A stretch of DNA of 64,000 nt from Methylumidiphilus sp963753955 (lineage in GTDB: Bacteria > Pseudomonadota > Gammaproteobacteria > Methylococcales > Methylococcaceae), in contig CAVWEM010000014.1 in NCBI GenBank assembly GCA_963753955.1, positions 196,057-260,056 on the forward strand, in the 5' to 3' direction. The notes beneath the pieces were generated by a model. It worked only from the letters and a program-made list of their open reading frames with translations, made no database searches and was not told the origin of the DNA. Both the position numbers and the translations under genes were made by a program. Positions 9,172 through 18,207 of the stretch are shown here, piece by piece (position 1 is the stretch's first letter; each line of letters begins with the position of its first letter).

Positions 9172-9804
9172 ATGTCAACAGAACCCTATCCAGAAAATCC
9201 CACGGCAATACCGGGCTGGGCGACACCCATAGAAAACCGCAAGAGGCGCGCCGATTTTTATTTCCAAAACATCTTGGAAAATCAAGGTGATTGGTATTCA
9301 GACAAGGCTGAGGGGCAAAAGAGACTGCATTTGGGCTTCGCCATTGCGGTCATCGTGCTGGGTGCGCTCGTCACTTGCCTGCAAACCCTGGATGCCTATC
9401 CCTGGGTTCGGTACTTGACCGCGTTGATGGGGGCCGCCGTGACCATTATCCGGGCCATCGACACCCTCTTCCGGCCCGGCGAAACCTGGCACACCTACCG
9501 AAAAGCCTCCGAAAATATGAAACGGGAATACCGTCTGTACCTCAACAACGCCGATGTTTACACCGGGGCGGCGGATGAGGAAGCAGCCTACCGGCTGTTC
9601 GTGGCTCGGGTGGAGACGGCCATCGCCGAGGAACAGCAATTGTACTGGCAGTTCCATGACCAAGCGCCGCAGGCCCAGCAAGTGTCCAACCGGAAGACGG
9701 GGCCGGAATGGGCGTGTCCGGGCGTTAGCGAGCCACACGCATACGGCTCGCCTTGGCCGCAGCCCACGGCAAGATCGACACCGCAGCCCGGCTGGTGGGC
9801 ATGA
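9172..9804 (+). CDS. SLATT/DUF4231-like two-helix membrane protein
   Basis: 210 residues. Two closely spaced transmembrane helices (about 41-60 and 66-83: LGFAIAVIVLGALVTCLQTL, then YLTALMGAAVTIIRAI) are followed by a charged helical region with WHTYRKASENMKREYRLYL and a second helix rich in Glu and Gln. This is the layout of DUF4231, part of the SLATT superfamily, which is proposed to form membrane pores as an effector in nucleotide-signalling defence systems. No CD-NTase or SLOG partner is nearby, so the role is unknown. ATG at 9172 is preceded by AAGGAA. The last ~30 residues look non-conserved, so the true end may differ. It sits alone between pit and mgtA. Confidence 0.7.
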   Translation: MSTEPYPENPTAIPGWATPIENRKRRADFYFQNILENQGDWYSDKAEGQKRLHLGFAIAVIVLGALVTCLQTLDAYPWVRYLTALMGAAVTIIRAIDTLFRPGETWHTYRKASENMKREYRLYLNNADVYTGAADEEAAYRLFVARVETAIAEEQQLYWQFHDQAPQAQQVSNRKTGPEWACPGVSEPHAYGSPWPQPTARSTPQPGWWA

Positions 9805-9866
9805 GCCGGGCGACCTTTTGGCGCAAGCGCAAGCATCAGGATTGTGAGGCGAGGAACAGACCATGA
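9656..9866 (+). pseudogene. Fis-type helix-turn-helix fragment
   Basis: From 9729 to the stop at 9864-9866 a frame different from both neighbours encodes RIRLALAAAHGKIDTAARLV followed by GMSRATFWRKRKHQ. This is a clear Fis/NtrC-type C-terminal helix-turn-helix. A stop lies just upstream in that frame at 9726. Allowing a +1 shift near 9735, the frame continues back to an ATG at 9656 with a very basic stretch (MTKRRRPSK). It could be a ~70-residue DNA-binding protein split by a sequencing error, or the tail of a lost sigma-54-dependent activator. The end overlaps the mgtA start codon by 4 bases. Confidence 0.5.
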
Positions 9867-12637
9867 ACTTGCAGACGCTGAAACAAATTCTCAGCGGCCG
9901 TCTTGTCAAGAAACATTTTACGCGGCATTTCCGACGACTGGCCATTCTGGAGATGCTGCGCGGTGGGCAGGTGGGTACTGTCGATGTGCCGCCAGCGCTC
10001 ACCCAGTCCTTGTCCGATGCGGCCTTGCAGGAACCAGACGCGCTGCTCGCGAAACTGGAAAGCCACGCCAATGGATTGGACGAATTCGAAGCGGAAGCGA
10101 TTCGCCAGCGGGTGGGTTGGAATGAGGTGGACCATGAAACGCCCCTGCCGTGGTGGGCTCATCTATGGCATTGCTACAGCAATCCCTTCAGCCTGCTGCT
10201 GACGGTCTTGGCGTTGATTTCCTATTTCACCGAAGACATGAAGGCCGCCATTGTCATCTCGTTGATGATCGTGCTTTCGACGGTGCTGCGTTTTGTGCAG
10301 GAAACCCGCTCGAACCAGGCGGCGGAACAGGCTCAAGGCGATGGTCAGCAACACCGCGACGGTATTGCGGCGGGACATGTCCGAAAATGCCGCCGTCGAG
10401 GCCCGGCACTGGTATGGGATCACCCTGCACTCCAAAGTCGGCCCAACCGGTGGAAGTACCCATTGCGCGATCTGGTGCCGGGCGATGTGGTCGTGCTGTC
10501 CGCCGGCGACATGATTCCGGCCGATCTTCGCGTGCTCTCCGCCAAGGATCTGTTTATCAACCAGGCCGCGATGACCGGCGAATCGTTGCCGGTGGAGAAA
10601 TTCGCCCAGCCGACCAATCCGCAGGCGCATAGCCCCCTTGAACTGGACAACATCGTGTTCATGGGCACCAATGTCGTCAGCGGCACGGCCACTGCCGTAG
10701 CGGTCGAGACCGGCACGCGAACCTATTTCGGCGCGTTGGCCCAGCGGGTGGTGACCACCGACCGCACCCCGACGGCCTTCCAGTCCGGCGTGAACAAGAT
10801 AAGCTGGGTGCTGATCCGGTTCATGTTCGTGATGACCCCCATCGTGTCTGCTGATAAACGGATTCACCAAGGGGGATTGGCTGGAAGCCGCTCTTGTTCA
10901 CGCTGTCGGTCGCGGTCGGACTGACACCGGAGATGCTGCCCATGATCGTGACCGCGACCCTGGCCAAGGGCGCGGTCACTATGTCGCACAAAAAAGTGGT
11001 GGTCAAACGGCTGGATGCGATCCACAACTTCGGTGCCATGAATATCCTCTGCACGGACAAAACCGGGACGCTGACCCAGGACAAGGTGTTTCTCGAACAA
11101 CACGCCGACCTGTTCGGAGAGGAATCGGACGAGGTGCTTGAATACGCCTATCTCAACAGTTACTACCAAACCGGACTCAAGAACCTGCTGGATGTGGCGG
11201 TGCTGGATCATGCCGAGATTCACCAGGAACTGGATGTCACCCACAACTTCCATAAGATAGACGAGATCCCTTTCGATTTTCATCGTCGCCGGATGTCCGT
11301 GGTCGTCAGCGAACGTCAAGACCGCCATTTGTTGATCTGCAAAGGCGCGGTGGAAGAAATCCTGGCGGTTTGCAATCACGTCCAACATGGCGACAAAAAA
11401 GAAAAAATGGACGAGGAACGATTAGCCAAAGTCCGGGCCGTCACCAATGACCTGAACGACGACGGGATGCGCGTGATTGCCGTGGCGATCCGTGAATTCG
11501 AACCGATCCGGGAAACCTACAGCCTTGCTGACGAGTCGGATCTGGTTTTGATCGGCTACATCGCTTTCCTCGATCCCCCCAAGGAAACCGCGGCACCGGC
11601 GCTGAAAGCCCTGAAAGACCATGGCGTCGAGGTGAAAATCCTGACCGGCGACAACGAACGGGTCACGTCGAAGGTGTGCAGGGTCGTCGGCTTGCCGATC
11701 AAGCCAGCCGGTGCTCGGGCCGGACATTGAAGCCATGGATGATGCCGCCTTGGCCCTGACCGTGGAAACCAACACGGTCTTCGCACGCCTCACGCCGGCG
11801 CACAAGGAACGCATCGTCCGCGTTTTGCGCAACCGTGGGCATGTGGTGGGGTTTCTCGGCGACGGCATCAACGATGCCCCGGCTTTGCGGACGGCCGACA
11901 TCGGCATTTCCGTGGACTCCGCCGTGGATATCGCCAAGGAGGCCGCCGACATCATTCTGCTGGAAAAAAGCCTGATGGTGCTGGAGGAAGGCGTGTTCGA
12001 AGGCCGGAGGACCTTCGTCAACATGCTCAAGTACATCAAGATGACCGCCAGTTCCAACTTCGGCAATGTCTTCTCGGTGGTTATGGCAAGCGCCTTCCTG
12101 CCGTTCCTGCCGATGTTGCCCTTGCATCTGCTGGTTCAAAACCTGTTTTACGACATTTCCCAAACGGGGATTCCATTCGATAATGTCGATAAGGAGTTGT
12201 TGGAGCAACCGCAACGCTGGAAGCCAGAAGTGCTGACCCGGTTTATGATCTTCTTCGGCCCGATCAGTTCGATCTTCGATATCACCACCTATTGCCTACT
12301 GTGGTTTGTCTTCGGTGCCAACACGCTGGGCCAGCAGACCTTGTTCCAATCAGGCTGGTTCATCGAAGGGCTGCTCTCGCAGACGCTCATCGTGCATATG
12401 ATCAGGACACGGAAAATCCCCTTCATAAAAAGCTTCCCGGGCTGGCCGCTGCTGGCGATGACGATCCTGGTCATGGTTCTGGGCGTCCTTTTGCCCATGT
12501 CGCCCTGGGCGCATTACTTCAAACTGCAAGCCCTGCCGCTAGATTACTTCCCTTGGCTGGCGGGGATTTTGTTGGGGTACGCCATTCTGACCCAGGCTAT
12601 GAAAGGGATTTTCGCCCGGCGCTATGGCTGGCAATAA
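9863..12637 (+). CDS. mgtA: Magnesium-transporting P-type ATPase MgtA (several frameshifts here)
   Basis: About 925 codons, the usual size for type IIIB P-type ATPases that import Mg2+ across the inner membrane. In order: N-terminal LKQILSGRLVKKHFTRHFRR, membrane pair near 10190-10300, actuator motif TGESLPVEKF, phosphorylation site CTDKTGTLTQDK, hinge GDGINDAPALRTADIGISVD, and C-terminal membrane helices ending at MKGIFARRYGWQ. The frame shifts six times, at about 10331, 10437, 10465, 10848, 10893 and 11708. Each is net +1 and the family sequence resumes after it. That regularity suggests insertion errors rather than decay. The start at 9863 overlaps the helix-turn-helix fragment. mgtC overlaps the end. 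Confidence 0.88.
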
Positions 12638-13382
12638 ATACAACCAATCTTCTGGAAACGACCCTGTGGAAGCACTAAACAACATCAATATCCAGTCCCT
12701 GCGGGACACTTTCATCAGCCTGGCAACGGCATTCATTTTAGGATCAGTGATCGGGTTGGAGCGCCAATACCGCCAGCGCACGGCAGGACTGCGCACCAAT
12801 GTTTTGGTTGCGGTAGGCGCTGCGGTATTTGTCGATATGGCGAACCGCTTGACCGGCCACGCAGGCGCGGTGCAAGTGGCGGCCTATGTCGTCTCTGGAG
12901 TCGGTATCCTGGGCGCGGGCGTCATCATGAAAGGAGAAGGCAATATCCGTGGATTGAACACCGCCGCCACGCTGTGGGGGGCTGCGGCAGTCGGCGCCTG
13001 TTCGGGCGCGGATCTCATCCCGGAAGCGGCGCTGGCCGCCCTATTCGTACTGGCGGGAAACACGCTGCTGCGTCCGCTGGTGAATGCCATCAATCGTAAA
13101 CCGATTTATGATGAAAATAGCGAAGTGACCTATTCGGTTTGCGTGATTTGTGACCGTCAACACCAAAAAGAGACACGAGATCAACTGGAATCGTTGCTCG
13201 AAACCGCCAATTACCCCGTTGGCGACTTTGATGTTCATCCATTTGCGCAAAATGAAGTGCAAATCTTCGCCACCCCATTGCCCACATCCATAGATTCTGG
13301 AGAATTGGATCGCGTGGTAAGCCAACTCATGAAGATGACCTCGGTTAGCCAGGCTTTTTGGGGTCCAAGCATGATTGATTGA
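12624..13382 (+). CDS. mgtC: MgtC-family protein with C-terminal ACT-like domain
   Basis: 252 residues. N-terminal MgtC membrane domain with the signature LGSVIGLERQYRQRTAGLRT near residues 40-59, VSGVGILGAGVIMKGEGNIR and GLNTAATLWGAAAVGACSGA. About 90 C-terminal residues form the soluble domain typical of the longer MgtC/SapB members. MgtC helps bacteria under low Mg2+ and acid stress and in pathogens modulates the F-ATPase; it is not itself a transporter. The start lies inside the last codons of mgtA (14-base overlap), so the two are translated from one message, as in Salmonella mgtCB but in reverse order. Confidence 0.9.
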   Translation: MAGNKYNQSSGNDPVEALNNINIQSLRDTFISLATAFILGSVIGLERQYRQRTAGLRTNVLVAVGAAVFVDMANRLTGHAGAVQVAAYVVSGVGILGAGVIMKGEGNIRGLNTAATLWGAAAVGACSGADLIPEAALAALFVLAGNTLLRPLVNAINRKPIYDENSEVTYSVCVICDRQHQKETRDQLESLLETANYPVGDFDVHPFAQNEVQIFATPLPTSIDSGELDRVVSQLMKMTSVSQAFWGPSMID

Positions 13383-13556
13383 GGCGTTTTTAGCCAGCGC
13401 ATAGATTAACATCCATGTGACTGGATTCCGGCGATCCCCAACTAAGGGACTTCGCGCCTATGCTGCGAAAAGCAATATCTTGCCAGAACAAACCCTAGGG
13501 AGCGGCCTGCGCAAAATGTATCCAGGCGGCGTTGAAGAATATTTTAGCGTAGTTGG

Positions 13557-14638
13557 GGCGTTGGTGCATAAATGCCATGTTCAGCTATCATGGAGTTCAG
13601 TAAACCACTGATATACATTGATGTCGAAAGCCACCCCTATCGCAAAAGCGGAACCGGTCAAAAAGGCGCAGTATCGGGTCACGAATTGGCCGGAGTATGA
13701 CCGTGCGTCGGTGCGGCGGCGCAGCCTGACGGTGTGGTTCGACGACGAGTTCCTGCGCGGACATTGGCGGGCTGCCCACAACGGCAAACGCGGGGCGCCT
13801 TTCACTTACTCGGATGCGGCCATGCAGACGCTGCCGACCCTGAAGGCGGTGTTCCACCTGCCCTGCCGGGCGGCGGAAGGGCTGGCCCGCTCGCTGGCCG
13901 GGTTGACGGGTCGGGACCCGCCCGTCCCCGACCATGCCCGGATGTCGCGCCGCGCCCGGGGCTTGCGGGCCGAGATCCCGCGCCGTCCACGCACCGGCCC
14001 GGTCCATCTGGTGGCCGATTCCACCGGCTTGAAGATTTTCGGCGAGGGCGAGTGGAAAGTGCGCCAGCACGGGCTTGGCAAGCGGCGGACTTGGCGCAAG
14101 GTCCATCTGGGCCTTGATGCGGACGTGAAGGACGTGGTCGCCGTGGAGGTCGCCACCGTGGAGCGGACGGATGCCGGGGTCTTCGCGGGTTTGCTCGGAC
14201 AGGCCGAGGGGGAGATCGGCCAGGTCGACGCCGACGGTGCCTGTGACACCCGCGACGTGTACGACGCGGCGATGGAGCGGGACGCGAAGGCGGCAATCCC
14301 GCCGAGAGAAAATGCCGTTCCTTGGGAGGCGGGCCATCCCCGCACCCAGGCCTTGGAGGCCATCGCGGAGAAGGGCTTGGCCGGTTGGAAGCAAGCGGTC
14401 AATTATCACCGCCGCAGCATCGCCGAAAATGGCATTTACCGCCTGAAGCAGTTGTTCGGCCCCGGATTGGCCTCCCGCATTTTTGAGGGCCAAGTGACAG
14501 AGGTCCATGTGCGCGTCGCCGCGCTCAATGCCATGGCCTACCTCGGCATGCCGGTGTCGGTCCGGGTAGGGCAAGCTTTGTCCTGAGCCTATTGGGTAAG
14601 GGATCATGCAAGCTCCAAATTATTTATGCACCAACGCC
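13557..14638 (+). mobile_element. IS5-family insertion sequence, complete
   Basis: 1082 bp bounded by 17-bp perfect inverted repeats GGCGTTGGTGCATAAAT (13557-13573 and 14622-14638). It encodes one transposase. No target-site duplication is evident in the flanks (agttgg on the left, gctcgc on the right), so the copy may sit at a rearrangement junction. The 5' end is identical to bases 1-40 of the window in reverse, showing at least two copies in this genome. Confidence 0.88.
13621..14586 (+). CDS. IS5-family transposase
   Basis: 321 residues. A DDE transposase of the IS5/IS903-like type: N-terminal NWPEYDRASVRRRSLTVWFD, first aspartate in LVADSTGLKIFGEGEWKVR, second in VDADGACDTRDVYDA, and the glutamate in YHRRSIAENGIYRLKQLFG. 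No internal stops, so it may be active. ATG at 13621; a TTG immediately before it is also possible. Confidence 0.9.
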   Translation: MSKATPIAKAEPVKKAQYRVTNWPEYDRASVRRRSLTVWFDDEFLRGHWRAAHNGKRGAPFTYSDAAMQTLPTLKAVFHLPCRAAEGLARSLAGLTGRDPPVPDHARMSRRARGLRAEIPRRPRTGPVHLVADSTGLKIFGEGEWKVRQHGLGKRRTWRKVHLGLDADVKDVVAVEVATVERTDAGVFAGLLGQAEGEIGQVDADGACDTRDVYDAAMERDAKAAIPPRENAVPWEAGHPRTQALEAIAEKGLAGWKQAVNYHRRSIAENGIYRLKQLFGPGLASRIFEGQVTEVHVRVAALNAMAYLGMPVSVRVGQALS

Positions 14639-14954
14639 GCTCGCCGAGAGTTTCTGGAAGGGATGACTGACGCTCTGAAGTCGTTTGATTTCGCTGACAG
14701 CCCAGCCTATTGGCGTGAAATAGGTTGTGAATTAGCTAGAATTTGGATAACCCGCATTCAAGAAGAAGCAAAACAAAACCGAGAATGGGTGAGGTTGGAT
14801 ATTCAGGTTTCCAATGACACTCTATATATATAGGCACACAGACTTTGCAGTTCAACCTAAGCAATCCAACAGTAACTTTGGTACGAAATATCCCGTTAAC
14901 CGTAGAAGAAAACGAAGGGCTGGAATTGGAGTGGCGGCATACTAACTTTTGGTT
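14639..14954 (+). pseudogene. Gene remnant trapped between two insertion sequences
   Basis: The frame entering from the IS5 end reads RREFLEGMTDALKSFDFADS and continues to a stop at about 14833. A second frame then continues with QFNLSNPTVTLVRNIPLTVE and runs into the IS701-type copy at 14955. The two pieces look like one protein broken by a single-base shift, with its start lost to the IS5 and its end to the IS701. Base composition is AT-richer than the core genes. I do not recognise the family. Confidence 0.45.
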
Positions 14955-16114
14955 AGGACTTACGCACGAGCCTGAAGCTACCGCAGAACCCTGGCGGTTC
15001 ACGGTTTCAGGTCAGGCGAAGGACATGGGTATTGACGGGTTTTTAAGCCCCTCCTTCATATAATCGGAGAGAAGGTTGTTTTTCAGGGCGTAGATGTTTG
15101 TTTTGAGTTTCCTGGCGAGCCTTGTCAGGCAGTGCCAGGCGAGTATCGCGCAGCGATGTGGTTTCTCTGGGCGCGGGCCTTGCGGCATTGGCATTTCTCC
15201 AGGCCGAGCATTTGCTTGCCTTCGCGGTGGTATTGCTCGATTTTCCAGCGGACGGCGCACATATCTTTAATGGCGACGGCGGAATCCTGGGAAAAGCCGT
15301 TGGTGGCGACGTGTTCCGTGCGGTTTGTCGCCGCAACCCGGAACAGCTTCACCTTGTAATCCATCGGGAATCCATGTATCTTCACAAGCTTGCCGCGCAG
15401 CATTTCGTCGCCGAACCATTCCAGGCCGGAAACGGCCTTGTAGGGGGTTTTGCCCCGGCTGTCGTCCGCCTTGCGGTTGGCTTTGAGCGGGCAATAAAAC
15501 ACCTTTCCGGCCCTGTCGATGTGCATCATCAGATCCTTGGTGGCGTACCAGGAATCCATCAGCACGGCGCGGAACGGCAGGTTTTTGTTTCCGATGGCGT
15601 CGTCGAACATGTCCCGCACGTGGTCGAGTTTGTTCTTGCCGTCCCCGTCGGGGTCGTATATCCGCCAATCGATGATCCACTGTTCGCCAGTATCCAGGTT
15701 AGCGTACACGCAATTGGCGACGCCGATGCCTTTCACGACGCCATGCCCGTTGCCGCTATACTGGCGGCGCACCCGTTCTATCTTGAAAGAATGGCGCTTG
15801 TCCAGTACGCTGTCGTCGAATATCAGGCAGGCGTTCCCGCTGCGGCGGACAAGGTGCCCGACGGACTGCCAGGCCGCATTCGGCGAGACGTCGTCCTCCA
15901 TGAGGCAACGGTTTATGGCATCATGGGAAAACCCAATATGATGGTCGGCCATGTAGGTTTGCGTGTAGTTCATAAGAGCCGCAATAATAAATTGACAATA
16001 GTCCTTTCGCGTCGGCTTCAGGCCGGAGTATTTTTCTCGTCTTCATAGGCGGCTATTATACTCCGTTAAGGCCAATATTCATATACCCATGTTAATATAT
16101 TTTGCGTAAGTCCT
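14955..16114 (-). mobile_element. IS701-type element, copy 1 (degenerate)
   Basis: 1160 bp with AGGACTTACGCA at both ends as inverted repeats. It is nearly identical over its full length to 25471-26630, but inverted. The flanks do not match as a target duplication (TTAG on the left, ATAA on the right), unlike copy 2. Its transposase carries two frameshifts. Confidence 0.85.
15012..16046 (-). pseudogene. IS701-type transposase, frameshifted copy
   Basis: Compared with the intact copy at 25539-26573, this one has an extra A near the start (aaaaa for aaaa, about 16028-16032) and lacks one G near 15150 (atcgctgcg for atcggctgcg). The middle, from MNYTQTYMADHHIGFSHDAI to KARAQRNHI, is open, and the C-terminal part continues in another frame. 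Catalytic residues are as described for copy 2. Probably not functional unless the shifts are sequencing errors. Confidence 0.8.
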
Positions 16115-16899
16115 GATAAGTTGAACTCAGCGATGGACAAAGGCACGAAGCCATCGTCCCGCGCAGGCAGTCCGTTCCATGCGACCAGCAGGTTGAAGGC
16201 GGCGACCGCCATGGCCAGATGGGATTGGAAATAGGCCATCACTTGGTGCCGCATCTTCTTGGCGTGGGAGACGACGGTCAGCATGGAGTAGACGGTCTCC
16301 ACCCCCATCCTGCCGTTCCAACGCCCGCGCGGGCAGAGCTTCAGGTTGGGCGGGTCGCCCTCCGCCGCGTGGAACCCGGTGTCGGCCAGCATCAGGCAAC
16401 GGTCCTGGAAAGCCTCCACCAGCGGGTGGAACTAGGTGTCATGGGCGTTCGCGGTCGCCCAAGCCCAGCCGATGACCTGGCCGAGGTGGTTGAGCGCCAG
16501 GCACAGCTTGCCGCCGACGATCCAGCGATGGTTGGAGATGCCGGGCTCCGCCCAGCCCTTGGGGTTGCGGCCCCGGCGCACCGGGTGGATCAGCTCGACC
16601 CCGTAGCTGTCGATGACACCGAGCAGGCTCGGCTGGGCGAGGAACATCTGCGCCCACCGCCAATGCGTCCTCAGGCGGCGGAACAGGCGGGTGCGCTCCG
16701 GCAGCCGGGGAAACAAGCAGGCGTAGTCCCGGCCCAGCCAGCGGTAGAAGGCCTGCTGGCCGACGCCCTTGACGGCGAACAGCAAGCCGATGGTCACCAG
16801 CTCGCTCGGCCAAAGCGCCGCATGGCTGTGGTTCGGGACGTTTTCCATCCGGCCGTCTACCCGACAGAACAGGTCGGTGATAAAGTCTTCGGTGGTCAT
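16115..16899 (-). pseudogene. IS982-like DDE transposase remnant with an amber stop
   Basis: The frame starts at ATG 16899 (MTTEDFITDLFCRVDGRMEN) and contains LLGVIDSYGVELIHPVRRGR, LADTGFHAAEGDPPNLKLCP and YFQSHLAMAVAAFNLLVAW. This fits a small DDE transposase, most like the IS982 group to my recollection. An in-frame TAG at 16432-16434 interrupts it between ANAHDT and FHPLVEAF. Its 3' end, at SIAEFNLSG, is cut by the IS701-type copy 1. I cannot define the outer ends of the original element. Confidence 0.65.
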
Positions 16900-17100
16900 G
16901 GGAGGAGCCTCCGTGGGAAAAGCGTTTTTCGTCAAACACTTGACCACTTTAGCCCTTTCCCGTGACCACCGCCAAAAAACTAGCACCAAAGGTTCCCTAA
17001 CTCTTCAGGAAAAAGAGTTACCCTGGTTTGAACCGAGCCGCTTTCCGTTTCCTGTGCTACTCCAATGTTGTACTATGTCCCAAACCGGTATCCTAAATAA

Positions 17101-18207
17101 TTGAATCCATTGAATATTTCCAGCCAGTTGCTGTTTATCACTCCAGCCTATGCTGGCAATGCCGTCGGTGGCTTGGCCGTCAGCGCCAGGCGGATCGTCC
17201 GCCATTTGTCCACCGCCTATCCCATCCACGTCATCACGCCCACTCCTGGGCTGGCACCGCTCACTTATCGTCAGGTTGAGCAGGGTGGCATCCCGCTGGT
17301 TGAGGTCGGCGCATCCACTGATACGGCACTGTTTTTACAGCATTTAGCCGATGTGATCGAGGCTATCAGCCGCCCGTTGCCGAATCCGGTTTATCTATCC
17401 TTCTGTTGCAATGCCCTGGCTTATGCGACGACCATCGCGGCGCGGCGCCAAGGTTCTTCGCCCCTATTGTTCGCTCGCGGCAACGATATTGATTTGGAGG
17501 TTTTTGGCGGTGCCGCTTTCTTCATCCATTACGCCCTGAGCCATGCGCGGCAAGTGTTTTGTGTCAGCCGGGAGATGCAGGCCACGATCCACGCCTTTTG
17601 CCCCGGTGCGAAGCCCCTGTTCATCGCCAATGGCGTGGAAGTGGAAGACTTCCCTTTCCAATCGGGCTATACGCCCGCGACCCCTCCAGTGATCGGCTTG
17701 TTTGGCGATATTAAGCAGAAGAAAGGTTTGGATTTATTGCTTGCGGCTTTGGATTTCGACCGCTTGACCCTCCGCATTGTCGGCGACCTGCGTGAGGAGG
17801 CAGGCAAGCTCTTGCATGGCTTCCATTGCCTGCATCCACAAGCGGCCATCAGCCACGCGCCGTATACCCATCGGCGCGAAGGCTTGCTTAAGGCGTATGG
17901 GGAAGTGGATATTGTCTGCATCCCTTCCACCCACGAAGGCATGTCGAACGTGATGCTGGAGGCGATGGCCCTGGGTAAGCTCTGCGTCTGCTCGGCGGTC
18001 GGCGGGGCGAAGGATGTCATCCGCGACGGCGAGAACGGCTTCCTGTTCGAGCCGCGCTCGGTCGAAAGCCTGGGTCTGGCGCTAGGCAGGGCGGAAGCTT
18101 GCCTGCGCGACGGCCATGAAGCCATCCGCCAACAAGCCTCCGCCACCGTCCGCGAGCATTTCAGCGCGGCACGGGAACGGCAAAGCTATTTGCAGGCAAT
18201 TTGCTGA
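17101..18207 (+). CDS. Glycosyltransferase family 4
   Basis: 368 residues with a GT-B fold. N-terminal LLFITPAYAGNAVGGLAVSA with the glycine loop; C-terminal domain beginning PPVIGLFGDIKQKKGLDLLL; and the family E-x7-E region in STHEGMSNVMLEAMALGKLC. It would transfer a sugar from a nucleotide donor to a glycan or lipid acceptor at the cytoplasmic face of the membrane; donor and acceptor are not readable. No ATG gives a full N-terminus: TTG at 17101 starts just before the conserved fold and has only a weak binding site, so the start is uncertain. It converges on the next glycosyltransferase with a 22-base 3' overlap. Confidence 0.85.
   Translation: MNPLNISSQLLFITPAYAGNAVGGLAVSARRIVRHLSTAYPIHVITPTPGLAPLTYRQVEQGGIPLVEVGASTDTALFLQHLADVIEAISRPLPNPVYLSFCCNALAYATTIAARRQGSSPLLFARGNDIDLEVFGGAAFFIHYALSHARQVFCVSREMQATIHAFCPGAKPLFIANGVEVEDFPFQSGYTPATPPVIGLFGDIKQKKGLDLLLAALDFDRLTLRIVGDLREEAGKLLHGFHCLHPQAAISHAPYTHRREGLLKAYGEVDIVCIPSTHEGMSNVMLEAMALGKLCVCSAVGGAKDVIRDGENGFLFEPRSVESLGLALGRAEACLRDGHEAIRQQASATVREHFSAARERQSYLQAIC

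Noticed and set aside
41..13556. Composite transposon bounded by the two IS5-type copies
   Set aside because: The enclosed genes (dsbD, cutA, fxsA, pit, mgtA, mgtC) look like ordinary chromosomal genes, and no outer target duplication can be tested because one copy leaves the window.
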